Of a DNA stretch of 64,000 bases, positions 17,032 through 25,414 are shown in pieces. The first letter of the stretch is position 1. Each line of letters starts with the position of its first letter. Source of the DNA: Brevibacterium daeguense (GTDB lineage Bacteria; Actinomycetota; Actinomycetes; Actinomycetales; Brevibacteriaceae); the NCBI RefSeq assembly GCF_021729135.1, contig NZ_JAJTWW010000021.1:1-64000 (forward strand). Reading direction: 5' to 3'. The notes under the pieces were generated by a model. The model had not been told where the DNA came from. It did not search any database and saw nothing but the letters and a program-made list of their open reading frames with translations. Position numbers and translations under genes: made by a program.

Positions 17032-18481
17032 TGGTCGCGGCCTCCTGCGCTGTGGTTCCGGTGGCTGCCCTGCCGGTGACTGCCGTGCCGGCGACCGCCT
17101 CGGCGGCCTCCCGCTTGGCGACCTCGTCGGACGTCTCGTGGAGGTCGGCCTGGAACCGCTCCCTGATGGTGAACACGGCCACGAAGGTGATGATCGCCAT
17201 CGCGAGGATGTAGACCGACACGCTCAGCGAGGTCCCCGTTGTCGCGATCAGCCACACCATGACCATGGGCGCCAGGCCGCCGGCGAACACGCTGGCGAGC
17301 TGGAAGCCCAGGGAGGCGCCGGAGTAGCGGACGTCGGCGGGGAACATCTCCGCGAACATCGCGGCCTGGGGCCCGAACATCGTGGCGTGGAGGGTCAGGC
17401 CGATGATGATCGCCAGACCGACGACGACGGGATTGCCGGTGTCGACGAGCCAGAAGAACGGGAACGCGTAGACGCCCATGAGAGCGGCGCCGACGAGGAA
17501 GATCTTGCGGCGGCCGTGCCGGTCGGAGAGCGCCCCGAAGAACGGAATGGTGACCATCTGGGTCAGCACGGCGATCACGACGACCACGATCATCGTGGTC
17601 TGCGACAGACCGAGGTTGGCGGTGCCGTAGGACAGCATGCCGGAGATCATGATGTAGAAGGTGCCGTTGACGACGAAGAACGCGCCGGCCGCCTGGAGGA
17701 TCTGCTTCCAGTACTTGCGGACGGCCAGGGCCAGCGGGACCTTGGGGATCTCGACGTCCGCGGTCTTCGCGGCGGCCTTGGCCTGCATCGTCTTGAAGAC
17801 CGGGGTCTCCTCGATCTTGAGCTGCACGTAGATGCCCACGGCCACGAGGAGCAGTCCCGACAGGAACGGCACGCGCCAGCCCCAGGCGGCGAAGGCCTGA
17901 TCGTCCACGAACAGCAGGATCGCCAGGAAGAAGGCGTTGCCGATGACGATGCCGGCCACGGTGCCGAGCTGCACGAGCGAGCCGTAGAACCCACGGCGCT
18001 TGACGGGCGAGTGCTCGGTGAGCAGCAGGGTGGCGCCGCCCCACTGGGCGCCGACGCCGAGGCCCTGGACCAGGCGCGCGACGATGAGCAGGATCGGAGC
18101 CCAGATGCCGATGGTGTCGTAGCCGGGCAGCAGGCCGATCGAGAAGGTCGCCAGGCCCATGACGATCATCGAGGCCACGAGCGGGCCCTTGCGACCGTAC
18201 TTGTCGCCGAGCGAGCCGGCGATGATGCCGCCGAGCGGACGGGCGAGGAAGCCGACGGCCAGGGTGCCGAACGAGGCGATGGTGCCGCCCGAGCCGCCGA
18301 GGGTGGGGAAGAAGACGGTGCCGAAGACGAGTGCCGATGCCGTCGAGTAGATGAGGAAGTCGAACCACTCGAGTGCGGTGGCGAGGATGGACGCCGAGGC
18401 GAGCTTCCCCATCTTCTTCTCGGTGACCTCGACGGTCTCCGGGGCTCCCGTGCGGGTGCCGCTGTCAGGTGCGGTGCTCAT
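17024..18481 (-). CDS. MFS transporter, metabolite:H+ symporter (MHS) family
   Basis: A 485-aa membrane protein with 12 predicted segments. It has the MHS signatures: an early ALEWFDFLIYSTASALVFG segment, the loop motif GSLGDKYGRKGPLVASMIVM near 88-107, and RLVQGLGVGAQWGGATLLLTE near 140. MHS proteins import organic acids, betaines or shikimate-like compounds with protons. It is the first gene of an operon with the NTF2-like gene (8-bp overlap). A GAACG-type palindrome sits 22 bp before its ATG, pointing to repression by the nearby TetR protein. The C-terminus contains short Ala/Thr/Gly repeats from a 15-nt DNA repeat near 17061. Confidence 0.88.
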   Translation of the reverse strand: MSTAPDSGTRTGAPETVEVTEKKMGKLASASILATALEWFDFLIYSTASALVFGTVFFPTLGGSGGTIASFGTLAVGFLARPLGGIIAGSLGDKYGRKGPLVASMIVMGLATFSIGLLPGYDTIGIWAPILLIVARLVQGLGVGAQWGGATLLLTEHSPVKRRGFYGSLVQLGTVAGIVIGNAFFLAILLFVDDQAFAAWGWRVPFLSGLLLVAVGIYVQLKIEETPVFKTMQAKAAAKTADVEIPKVPLALAVRKYWKQILQAAGAFFVVNGTFYIMISGMLSYGTANLGLSQTTMIVVVVIAVLTQMVTIPFFGALSDRHGRRKIFLVGAALMGVYAFPFFWLVDTGNPVVVGLAIIIGLTLHATMFGPQAAMFAEMFPADVRYSGASLGFQLASVFAGGLAPMVMVWLIATTGTSLSVSVYILAMAIITFVAVFTIRERFQADLHETSDEVAKREAAEAVAGTAVTGRAATGTTAQEAATNA

Positions 18482-18503
18482 GTTTCACTCTCCCTTGAGT
18501 CAC

Positions 18504-18519
18504 AAGAACGAACGTTCTT
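18504..18519. promoter_or_regulatory. Palindromic operator AAGAACG-aa-CGTTCTT
   Basis: Perfect 7-bp inverted repeat with a 2-nt centre, 22 bp upstream of the MHS transporter start. Its size and symmetry fit a TetR-family operator, and a TetR gene lies 2.7 kb away in the same block. Binding is inferred. Confidence 0.6.
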
Positions 18520-18586
18520 CCGTAAAAGTGTGGCAGTGCAGCGCTCTGAATGCAATAGGCAGTTTCGGCACGGGGAACGAGTCAGG

Positions 18587-18648
18587 GTAGGACTGTTTCG
18601 GGGATGTGCGACCTCAGAAAGTCCTACTCTTCCCCAGAAAGTCGCACA
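18587..18648. repeat. Three complementary word pairs in crossed order
   Basis: The stretch contains GTAGGAC (18587-18593), GGGGA (18600-18604) and TGTGCGAC (18605-18612). Their complements follow in the same order: GTCCTAC (18621-18627), TCCCC (18631-18635) and GTCGCACA (18641-18648). The order A B C A' B' C' is that of a pseudoknot or of mutually exclusive hairpins, not of one simple stem. It lies just past the stop codon (18654) of the minus-strand membrane protein gene and upstream of the transporter promoter. Confidence 0.55.
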
Positions 18649-18653
18649 CTGGC

Positions 18654-19244
18654 TCAGCGCTCCCGGCGGGCCTGCCTCCGCGTCCGCGCCCCGCGCAGGC
18701 TCCCGACCCCGACCAGCGCCAACGTGACCGCCATCGCGATCAGCACGGTCGACCACTTGATCCCGGGGACCTCGGTGGAGAGCGTGAGCTCGTACACGAT
18801 GATCGACAGCAGCGAGGACAGCACTGCCGGGATCGTCCAGCCGGCCGACAGCCGCGAGGAGATCGAGATCAGCGCGATCGCCCCAGCCGGCGCCGCCATC
18901 ACGGAGACCAGCCAGACGGACAGCACCACCAGACCTGCCACCAGCGCCGATGGTGGACCGACGTAGGCCTCCTGGGCCTCCATCGGATCATGGGTGAGCG
19001 CCGCCGGCAGCAGCGCCAGCGCGAGCACTCCCAGGCACACGTCGACGAAGATAATGATGATCGAAGGCTCGGACAGCCTGATGCCGTCGATCGAGGCGGG
19101 CACGAACAGCTCTGCGAAGTGGTAGGTGCCCGACAGCACCAGACCGCCGATCGCGGCGATCCACCACAGCGTGCGGGTGCGCGTGGGCGATCGCACCGAT
19201 GTCGGCGGAGTCGTCTGCGGGGTCGTCGGCGGCTGCTCGGTCAT
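18654..19244 (-). CDS. Small integral membrane protein of unknown function
   Basis: A 196-aa protein with a Pro/Thr-rich cytoplasmic N-terminus of about 20 residues, then about five hydrophobic segments (near 27-47, 63-82, 98-130, 137-152, 160-180) and an Arg-rich tail. No motif links it to a known transporter or enzyme. Its arrangement resembles the membrane part of sensor proteins, but no kinase domain follows. The start is supported by a leaderless -10 element 6 nt upstream. It is monocistronic, 25 bp after the start side of nothing co-directional, with a complex repeat after its stop. Confidence 0.6.
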   Translation of the reverse strand: MTEQPPTTPQTTPPTSVRSPTRTRTLWWIAAIGGLVLSGTYHFAELFVPASIDGIRLSEPSIIIIFVDVCLGVLALALLPAALTHDPMEAQEAYVGPPSALVAGLVVLSVWLVSVMAAPAGAIALISISSRLSAGWTIPAVLSSLLSIIVYELTLSTEVPGIKWSTVLIAMAVTLALVGVGSLRGARTRRQARRER

Positions 19245-19250
19245 GGCATC

Positions 19251-19256
19251 ACCCTA
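19251..19256 (-). promoter_or_regulatory. -10 element of a leaderless promoter
   Basis: Minus-strand TAGGGT, 6 nt before the ATG of the membrane protein gene at 19244. No ribosome binding site is seen. Confidence 0.5.
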
Positions 19257-19269
19257 CAAAGCGAGAGCG

Positions 19270-20604
19270 TCACCCGGCCGTGTAGTGGACGCCGGTGAAC
19301 CTCGACCGCCAGGCCGCCACCTCGCGTGCCAGGGCGATCTTGTCCTGGCGAGCCTCCGGCTGCAGGGCACGGGCGATGAAGTCGGCGAGCTGCGGCATGT
19401 CGGCGGTGGTCAGTCCGCGGCGGACGACCTCCGGGGTGCCGATGCGCAGCCCGTTGGTGTCGCCGGGGACCGGGTCCGCGGGCAGGCCGATCCCGTACGC
19501 GAGCAGGTTCGCCCGCTCGAGCCGGTCGGCCATCACCGAGCCGCCGCCGAAGGGGGCGGCCAGGAGCGCGAACTGGTGGGAGTCGGTGAACCCGTCGGCG
19601 CATCGGTACGGCTCGATCCCGCGCGCGGCGAGCTCCTCGGCCAGCAGCATCGAGGTCTGCCGCATGGTGCGCGCGTAGTCGGCGCCGCAGGCCTCCCAGT
19701 CGGCGAGCGTCACGCCCAGGGCCGCGACCGCTCCGACGTCGAAGTTCGCGGTCATGCCCGGGAAGGCGATCTCCTCGATGCGCTCGGCCAGCGCCGCCTC
19801 GTTCGTGAGCACGAGGCCGTGCACCGGTCCGCCCAGGCTCTTGTAGGTGCTCATCGTCATCAGGTGCGCACCGTCTGCGAGCGGGTTGGGCCATACCCGG
19901 CCGGCGATCATCCCGGACACATGGGCGGCGTCGAACAGCACTGTCGCTCCGACCTCGTCGGCGATCTGCCTGACCTGCGCCACCGGATGGGCGAACAGGT
20001 TGAGCGAGCCGCCCAGCGTGATGAGCCGGGGACGCACCTCACGGGCCAGCTCGGCCAGCGCGTCCAGGTCGACCGAATACCGGTTCGGATCGACGGGCGC
20101 ATCCACCGTGGTCAGCCCGTAGAGCCCGGCCGCGCCCTCGCGATGATGCGTGACGTGCCCGCCGATCGTGGCCGGCGAGGCGATGATCGTGTCGCCGGGG
20201 CCGCAGGTGGCCATGAAGGCGTACAGGTTCGCCATCGCCCCTGACGGGACCCGGACCTCTGCGAAGTCGGCGTCGAACACCCTTCCGGCAAGCTCCGCCG
20301 TGATGACCTCGATGCTCTCGAGGTGATGCAGTCCGGTCTCGATCTTCGCGCCCGGATAGCCGAGCGAGGTCCGCGGTCCCATGCCTGCCGACAGCAGCGC
20401 CTCGGCGCGGGGATTCATGACGTTGGAGGCGGGGTTGAGGTTGAGCGCTCGTGCGCTGTAGTAGGCATCGTTCGCGTTCGCGAGGTCCTCGATCGCCGAC
20501 GACACGGATACGGGGTCGGAGTCGGGGCCGAACACCTCGGCCGTGACGGCGGAGATGCGGTCGCGGGAGACAGCGGGGATCCAGGGGCGTGGGGCCAGGC
20601 GCAT
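19270..20604 (-). CDS. Serine hydroxymethyltransferase-like PLP enzyme (divergent)
   Basis: A 444-aa fold-type I PLP enzyme of the SHMT family. Recognisable parts are NLNPASNVMNPRAEALL, the tetrahydrofolate/PLP segments GPRTSLGYPG and FADDARS-like loops absent here, VLFDAAHVSGMIAG (PLP Asp near 230) and the Schiff-base lysine in MSTYKSLGGPVHG near 255. Canonical GlyA has THKTLRGPRGG at that site and EGYPGKRYYGG near the start, and both differ here. It may therefore be a paralogue using another amino acid (for example alpha-methylserine or a beta-hydroxy amino acid) and not the housekeeping glyA. The family is secure, the activity uncertain. Confidence 0.8.
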   Translation of the reverse strand: MRLAPRPWIPAVSRDRISAVTAEVFGPDSDPVSVSSAIEDLANANDAYYSARALNLNPASNVMNPRAEALLSAGMGPRTSLGYPGAKIETGLHHLESIEVITAELAGRVFDADFAEVRVPSGAMANLYAFMATCGPGDTIIASPATIGGHVTHHREGAAGLYGLTTVDAPVDPNRYSVDLDALAELAREVRPRLITLGGSLNLFAHPVAQVRQIADEVGATVLFDAAHVSGMIAGRVWPNPLADGAHLMTMSTYKSLGGPVHGLVLTNEAALAERIEEIAFPGMTANFDVGAVAALGVTLADWEACGADYARTMRQTSMLLAEELAARGIEPYRCADGFTDSHQFALLAAPFGGGSVMADRLERANLLAYGIGLPADPVPGDTNGLRIGTPEVVRRGLTTADMPQLADFIARALQPEARQDKIALAREVAAWRSRFTGVHYTAG

Positions 20605-20703
20605 GGTCCTATCCTGCGGGATGGACAGGCGGGAGACAATGGTGGGGAAAACCCGACCGGAGGTGGGCGGGCGCCTGCATAGTGGGGGAGCACCCCGGAA
20701 AAA

Positions 20704-20709
20704 TACGGT
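20704..20709 (+). promoter_or_regulatory. -10 element of a leaderless promoter for the sensor kinase
   Basis: TACGGT, followed by 6 nt and the ATG at 20716. This decides the start in favour of 20716 over the GTG at 20710. Confidence 0.5.
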
Positions 20710-20715
20710 GTGACT

Positions 20716-22275
20716 ATGAATGATTCCGCTGTCCCGGAACGGCCCCAGCGCCCGCCCGCCGTCCCGCCCACCGCCGCCTATCCGACCTCGGTGCTGCCCG
20801 GCGGCTCCGCTGCCGACGAGCCCTCCGACCCCAACGCGTCACCCGGCCCCAGCGTGCCCTCCGACCCCTACGCGCCCTCCGACCCCTACGTGTCGGCCAC
20901 GTTCGACTCGCCGGCCACGTTCGCCTCGCCCGCCGCCCCGGCCACCGCCGTCCTCGAAGAGCCGCGCAATCACGGGATCGCCGACGGGGAGTTCCGCCCG
21001 GCCGAACCCGAGGCGGCCGCCCACCGGGAGTGGAATCCCGCACCGCCCGGCCTGCTGGGCACTGCCAATCTCATCGTCTCCTCGCTCGTCGCCGTGCTCT
21101 GGATCTGGATTCCGCTCGCCCTGTTCTTCGTGGGCATCGGCGGCCTCTTCGCGCTGGGCTCGGGCCTCATCTGCCTCTTCCTCTGGCTGTTCCTGCAGCG
21201 CGGGATCAACTACGTCGAGCGGCTCCGGGCCGAGGCGGTCTACGCCGACGCCATCCCGATGCCCCTCCCGGATCGGTCCGCCAAGGACGGGGTGGCCGGC
21301 TTCTTCGACAACCAATGGCTGATCCTCAAGTCGAGCGCCTTCTGGCGGTCGACCGCCCACCACTACGTCAAGGCCCTCTACGGCGCCTTCGCCTGCGGGC
21401 TGGCGCTCATCGGCTTCGCCGCCGGGTCCTCCCTGCTGGCCGGGGCGATCAACCCGGTCGGGGCGGACTTCCAGCTGTTCGGCCCGCTCGACGGCGGCGG
21501 CGTGAGACTGCTCAACGGATCGCTCGGCGTCGTGTTCATGCTCGTCGGACTGGCGATTCTGTGGTTCGCTCCCTACCTCGACCGAGCGCTGGACCGGGGC
21601 CTGCTGCCGGCGACGAGGACGACTGCCCTGCGCGCCGAGGTCGACACCCTCGACCGGGCCCGGGTCGGCGCCGTCGACGCCGCGACCGCCGAGCGCCTCC
21701 GGATCGAACGCGATCTGCACGACGGCGTCCAGCCCATGCTCGTCGCGCTGTCGATGAAGCTCGGCATGGCCAAGGCCAAGCTCGACAGCGATCCCGAGGG
21801 TGCCCAGCAGCTGCTCAATGAGGCCCACGGGGAGAGCAAGGCCGCGATCACCGAGCTGCGGCAGCTGGCCCGCGGCATCCACCCGGCAGTGCTCACCGAT
21901 CGCGGCCTCGACCCCGCGATCTCGGCCCTCGCGGCCCGCTCGGTGGTTCCTGTCGACATCGTCATCGACCTGCCCCGGCGCCCGGGCACGGAGGCCGAAT
22001 CGGTGGCGTACTTCGTCGTCGCCGAGGCGCTGACCAACATCCACAAGCACTCCGGCGCGACCCGGGCGCGGGTGAGCATCATCGGCACCGGGCACACCAT
22101 GCAGGTCAGCGTCTCCGACAACGGCACAGGCGGAGCCCAGGTCTGCCGCGACGGCTCCCACACCGGACTGTCCGGGCTGGTCGACCGCGTGACCGCCGCC
22201 CGCGGCACCTGGACCCTCACCAGCCCGCCCGGCGGCCCGACGACCCTCGTGGTGGAGGTGCCGTGCGCATCCTGA
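20716..22275 (+). CDS. Sensor histidine kinase (NarL/LiaS-type)
   Basis: A 519-aa membrane kinase. The first 100 residues are Pro/Ser-rich and cytoplasmic. A putative-sensor membrane domain follows, with hydrophobic segments near 115-165, 225-250 and 275-295. The dimerisation/phosphoacceptor domain has RLRIERDLHDGVQ (His near 335). The ATPase domain shows AEALTNIHKHSGATRARV (N box), SDNGTGG and GLSGLVDRV. It autophosphorylates and signals to the regulator encoded next, which it overlaps by 13 bp. With the third gene (DUF4097-like) it resembles LiaFSR-type cell-envelope sensing units. The stimulus is inferred only from this analogy. Confidence 0.88.
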   Translation: MNDSAVPERPQRPPAVPPTAAYPTSVLPGGSAADEPSDPNASPGPSVPSDPYAPSDPYVSATFDSPATFASPAAPATAVLEEPRNHGIADGEFRPAEPEAAAHREWNPAPPGLLGTANLIVSSLVAVLWIWIPLALFFVGIGGLFALGSGLICLFLWLFLQRGINYVERLRAEAVYADAIPMPLPDRSAKDGVAGFFDNQWLILKSSAFWRSTAHHYVKALYGAFACGLALIGFAAGSSLLAGAINPVGADFQLFGPLDGGGVRLLNGSLGVVFMLVGLAILWFAPYLDRALDRGLLPATRTTALRAEVDTLDRARVGAVDAATAERLRIERDLHDGVQPMLVALSMKLGMAKAKLDSDPEGAQQLLNEAHGESKAAITELRQLARGIHPAVLTDRGLDPAISALAARSVVPVDIVIDLPRRPGTEAESVAYFVVAEALTNIHKHSGATRARVSIIGTGHTMQVSVSDNGTGGAQVCRDGSHTGLSGLVDRVTAARGTWTLTSPPGGPTTLVVEVPCAS

Positions 22276-22907
22276 TCGCCGAGGACTCGGTCCTCCTGCG
22301 CGAAGGCCTCGTCCGCCTCGTCACCGAGTTCGGCCATGAGGTCACGTCGGCAGTCTCCGATGCGAATGCGCTGCTGGCGGCGGTCAACACGGACGCCCCG
22401 GATCTCGCCGTCGTCGATGTCCGGATGCCCCCGACCTTCACCGACGAGGGGATCCGCGCCGCGGTCCTCATGCGCAAGCAGAACCCTGAAGTGGGGGTGC
22501 TGGTCCTCTCGCAGTACGTGGAGGAGCGCTACGCCAGCGAGCTGATCGCGGAGAACACGGGCGGATTCGGCTATCTCCTCAAGGACCGGGTCGCCGATGT
22601 CGAGGACTTCGTCAGGGCCATCGGCGAGGTCGCCTCCGGCGGGACCGTGCTCGACCCCGAGGTGGTCACCCAGATCCTCGTCCGCTCCCGCCGCCAGGAC
22701 GGGCTGGCCACGCTCTCCCCGCGGGAGCGCGAGGTGCTGCAGCTGATGGCGGAGGGCAAGTCCAACGCCGCGATCGCCGGCGGCCTGTATCTGAGCGCAG
22801 GGGCCGTGGAGAAGCACATCAGCTCGATCTTCACGAAATTCGGCCTCACCCACGACACCTCCGAGAACCGCCGGGTGCTCGCAGTGCTCCGCTTCCTCGG
22901 CGCCTGA
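22263..22907 (+). CDS. LuxR/NarL-family response regulator
   Basis: A 214-aa regulator starting with GTG inside the kinase gene (13-bp overlap). The receiver domain has the acidic pair EDS (near 7-9), the phosphoacceptor Asp in LAVVDVRMP (near 53) and the conserved Lys in LLKD (near 105). The C-terminal LuxR-type HTH reads LSPREREVLQLMAEGKSN followed by AVEKHISSIFTKF. It is the partner of the kinase. A likely target is its own operon, but no operator could be identified. Confidence 0.9.
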   Translation: MRILIAEDSVLLREGLVRLVTEFGHEVTSAVSDANALLAAVNTDAPDLAVVDVRMPPTFTDEGIRAAVLMRKQNPEVGVLVLSQYVEERYASELIAENTGGFGYLLKDRVADVEDFVRAIGEVASGGTVLDPEVVTQILVRSRRQDGLATLSPREREVLQLMAEGKSNAAIAGGLYLSAGAVEKHISSIFTKFGLTHDTSENRRVLAVLRFLGA

Positions 22908-22910
22908 GCC

Positions 22911-22934
22911 CGAGCACCCGAGCACCCGAGCACC
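22911..22934 (+). repeat. 8-bp tandem repeat just after the response regulator stop
   Basis: CGAGCACC three times in a row, beginning 4 nt after the TGA at 22905-22907. Confidence 0.7.
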
Positions 22935-22965
22935 ACCGAAGACTTCGTCCGGAAAGGACAGACCG

Positions 22966-23898
22966 ATGTCACCCAGCAACTCGTCGAATCCGTCGGGGAT
23001 GAGCCCCGGCACCCGACTCACCATCCGCGTCATCATCGCGATCGTCGCCTGCCTCGCGCTGCTCCTGCCGCTGAGCGCCGGGACCTCGAACTTCTTCCAG
23101 CGTGTCAACACGAAGGAGAGCACGGAGACGAGCGCCCTGCCGGCGGACATGTCGAAGCTCGAAGTCGACGCGGAGCGCGCTCGCGTGCAGATCAGCACGA
23201 CGCCCTCGCCCACCGGCAGCGCCACCCTCGAATTCCGCGGCACCAGCAGCACCGTTCCGCAGATCAGCCTCGACACGTCCGGCGGCATCACCCGGGTCGG
23301 GGTCACCGGGCTGGACAGCAGGCCCTTCCTCGACCGCGACGAGCTCCGGCTCAACATCGAGATCCCCGAGGCGCAGGCGCGCGAGATGGACGTCACGAGC
23401 ACCTCGAAGTTCTCTCACACCGTCATCAGCGGCGAGTACCGCCGGCTGGTCGCGTCGACGACCACGGGGATGATCGAGGCCGACGTCACGGCACAGGCGC
23501 TGCAGCTGAGGGCCACCAGCGGTGCCATCGACGTCACCGGCAGCGCGGCGACGGTCGCCCTGGAGACGAAGGTGGGCGCGATCAGCTCCACGGAGCTCAA
23601 CGTCTCCGAGAAACTCACCGCCAGCACCTCGACAGGAGCGCTCGACCTCCGGCTGGGGCAGAAGACCGTGCCGACGGCCGGCATCGAGGTGTCGGTGAAC
23701 TCCGGCGCTGTCGACCTGCGGGTGCCGCGGATCGACTCCGTCGAGGACACCGAGGCAACGGGCTACCGAGTCGACGCGAGCACGAGCAGCGGTGCCTCCG
23801 ACGTCGGCATCGACGAGGTGCCCAGCGGCACCGAGGAACCGTTCGTGCCGATCACCGTGCGCTCCGATTCGGGATTCGTCGACATCCAGTACCTGTGA
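22966..23898 (+). CDS. Membrane-anchored DUF4097-like beta-helical protein
   Basis: A 310-aa protein with one N-terminal transmembrane segment (about 21-43), followed by an extracytoplasmic region built of short beta strands: SKLEVDAERARVQIS, then repeated TSTGALDLRL, TSGAIDVTG and NSGAVDLRV turns, as in DUF4097/LiaF-C-type right-handed beta-helix proteins. The ATG follows GGAAAGGA. It is the third gene of the kinase-regulator unit, with a 58-bp gap. In LiaFSR-like systems the equivalent protein modulates the kinase or is the main target gene. That role is inferred from position and fold. Confidence 0.78.
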   Translation: MSPSNSSNPSGMSPGTRLTIRVIIAIVACLALLLPLSAGTSNFFQRVNTKESTETSALPADMSKLEVDAERARVQISTTPSPTGSATLEFRGTSSTVPQISLDTSGGITRVGVTGLDSRPFLDRDELRLNIEIPEAQAREMDVTSTSKFSHTVISGEYRRLVASTTTGMIEADVTAQALQLRATSGAIDVTGSAATVALETKVGAISSTELNVSEKLTASTSTGALDLRLGQKTVPTAGIEVSVNSGAVDLRVPRIDSVEDTEATGYRVDASTSSGASDVGIDEVPSGTEEPFVPITVRSDSGFVDIQYL

Positions 23899-23961
23899 GG
23901 CATCACCGGTGAGGAGGCCCGTCCGCTGGTCCGGCCGGTCGGCCTGGGGTAGAAGTGGAGC

Positions 23962-25320
23962 ATGACTCTCCGTGATCTCGCCTCCCACCTCGGCACCGGT
24001 GCGCAGACCGCGGCCGCTGCCGTGGACACCGCGCTGACCGCCTGCGCCACCGTCGGGCGGGAGTACAACGCCATCGTCGACCAGGGCCTCCGTCCGACCG
24101 CCGAGTCGACGACCCTCGACGACACCGCGCGGGCGGCCGCGACCGCCGCCGGTGTCCGGAGGGATCGTGGGAGGCCGCTGTCAGCGCTCGACGGCGTGCC
24201 GTTCGCCATCAAGGACGTCATCGACCTCGCGGGAGTCACGACGACCATGGGCTCTCGGGTCGCTCCCGAGGCGCCGGCCGCCTCCTCGGCGCGGGTTGTG
24301 GAGAAGTTCGAGGAGCTGGGCATGGTCCCGGTGGCGAAGACCACCTGCCACGAGCACTCCTACGGGATCATGGGCGAGGAGAGCACCCACGGGAAGGGCG
24401 TGAACCCCGTGCGTCCGGGTCTCCTCACCGGCGGCTCGAGCTACGGCTCGGCGATCGCGGTCGCGACGGGGATCGTCCCCGTCGCGATCGGCACGGACAC
24501 CGCAGGCTCGGTGCGGGTGCCGGCGGCGTGTGCCGGGATCACGGGGCTCAAGCCCACTTTCGGACTGGTGCCCACCGAGGGCGTCTCGCCCCTGTCGCCC
24601 AGCCTGGACACGGTGGGCTTCTTCACCCGCACGCCGACCGACATGCTGACCCTGTGGAACGAACTCGCGGCGCACGTCGGCTGGGCTCCGGCGTCCGACC
24701 GCGGCCAGGGTGCGGTCCGCCTCGGCGTTCTGACGTCGGAGCTGGCCGACAACGGCGGTCCCTGGTTCGACACCTTCGTCCGGCCGACCCTGCAGAGCCT
24801 GCCGGGGACCGAGCTGGTGGCCGTCGACGAGGAGCCGTTCTACTTCGGCCGGTCGGCACACGTCTTCGCGATGATCCGCGGCTACGAGACCTACCAGGTG
24901 CATGAGCCCGCCCTGCAGGCCGGGCATCGCGATTTCCAGCCGCAGGTCATGCGCAACCTCGACAACGATGCCTCGATCTCGCACGAGGACTATTCCGACG
25001 CGCTCACCGAGCTCGCCGAGCTGCGCCGGCGCGCCGCGGAGCAGCTCTCACCGGTCGATGCGCTGGTCGTGCCGACCCTGGGCACGGACCCCGTCGAATG
25101 GGAGGAGACGACCGCGCGCACGCGGGACCAGCTGCGCCTGTACACGCAGCTGTTCAACCTGCTCGGCTGGCCGGCGCTGTCGGTGCCGGTCCGGTTCCTC
25201 GACGCGGAGCCCGCCGAGGCGCCCTCCCGGTTCCCCGCCAGCGTCCAGTTCGTCATGGGCCCGGGGGCGGACGCCGACCTTGTCGGTCTCGTCGCACGCC
25301 TTGCCGCCGACCCCGGCTGA
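23962..25320 (+). CDS. Amidase (amidase-signature family)
   Basis: A 452-aa amidase-signature hydrolase. The catalytic triad positions are visible: Lys near 83 in FAIKDVIDL, the cis-Ser in GGSSYGSA near 157 (the usual form is GGSSSGSA, with Tyr here), and the nucleophile Ser in GTDTAGSVRVPA near 181. It hydrolyses a carboxylic amide to acid and ammonia. The substrate is not predictable. The ATG lies 6 nt after TAGAAG, which may be a poor leaderless -10. It is followed by a possible hairpin and an MFS gene on the same strand. Confidence 0.87.
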   Translation: MTLRDLASHLGTGAQTAAAAVDTALTACATVGREYNAIVDQGLRPTAESTTLDDTARAAATAAGVRRDRGRPLSALDGVPFAIKDVIDLAGVTTTMGSRVAPEAPAASSARVVEKFEELGMVPVAKTTCHEHSYGIMGEESTHGKGVNPVRPGLLTGGSSYGSAIAVATGIVPVAIGTDTAGSVRVPAACAGITGLKPTFGLVPTEGVSPLSPSLDTVGFFTRTPTDMLTLWNELAAHVGWAPASDRGQGAVRLGVLTSELADNGGPWFDTFVRPTLQSLPGTELVAVDEEPFYFGRSAHVFAMIRGYETYQVHEPALQAGHRDFQPQVMRNLDNDASISHEDYSDALTELAELRRRAAEQLSPVDALVVPTLGTDPVEWEETTARTRDQLRLYTQLFNLLGWPALSVPVRFLDAEPAEAPSRFPASVQFVMGPGADADLVGLVARLAADPG

Positions 25321-25349
25321 TTCCCCTGCACCCGACCTCACGCCCCGAG

Positions 25350-25375
25350 CCGATCCCCGCGGGGGCGGGATTCGG
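25350..25375 (+). terminator. Possible hairpin after the amidase gene
   Basis: CCGATCCC pairs with GGGATTCGG (one bulge) around a G/C-rich loop, 30 nt after the stop at 25320. Confidence 0.35.
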
Positions 25376-25414
25376 AGTGCGTGCCCAGGGAACGCGTGCC
25401 TAGACTGGGTGCAT

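Noticed and set aside
16958..18727. Plus-strand frame of 589 codons opposite the MHS transporter
   Set aside because: His/Asp/Gly-rich nonsense composition, antisense to a clear membrane transporter.
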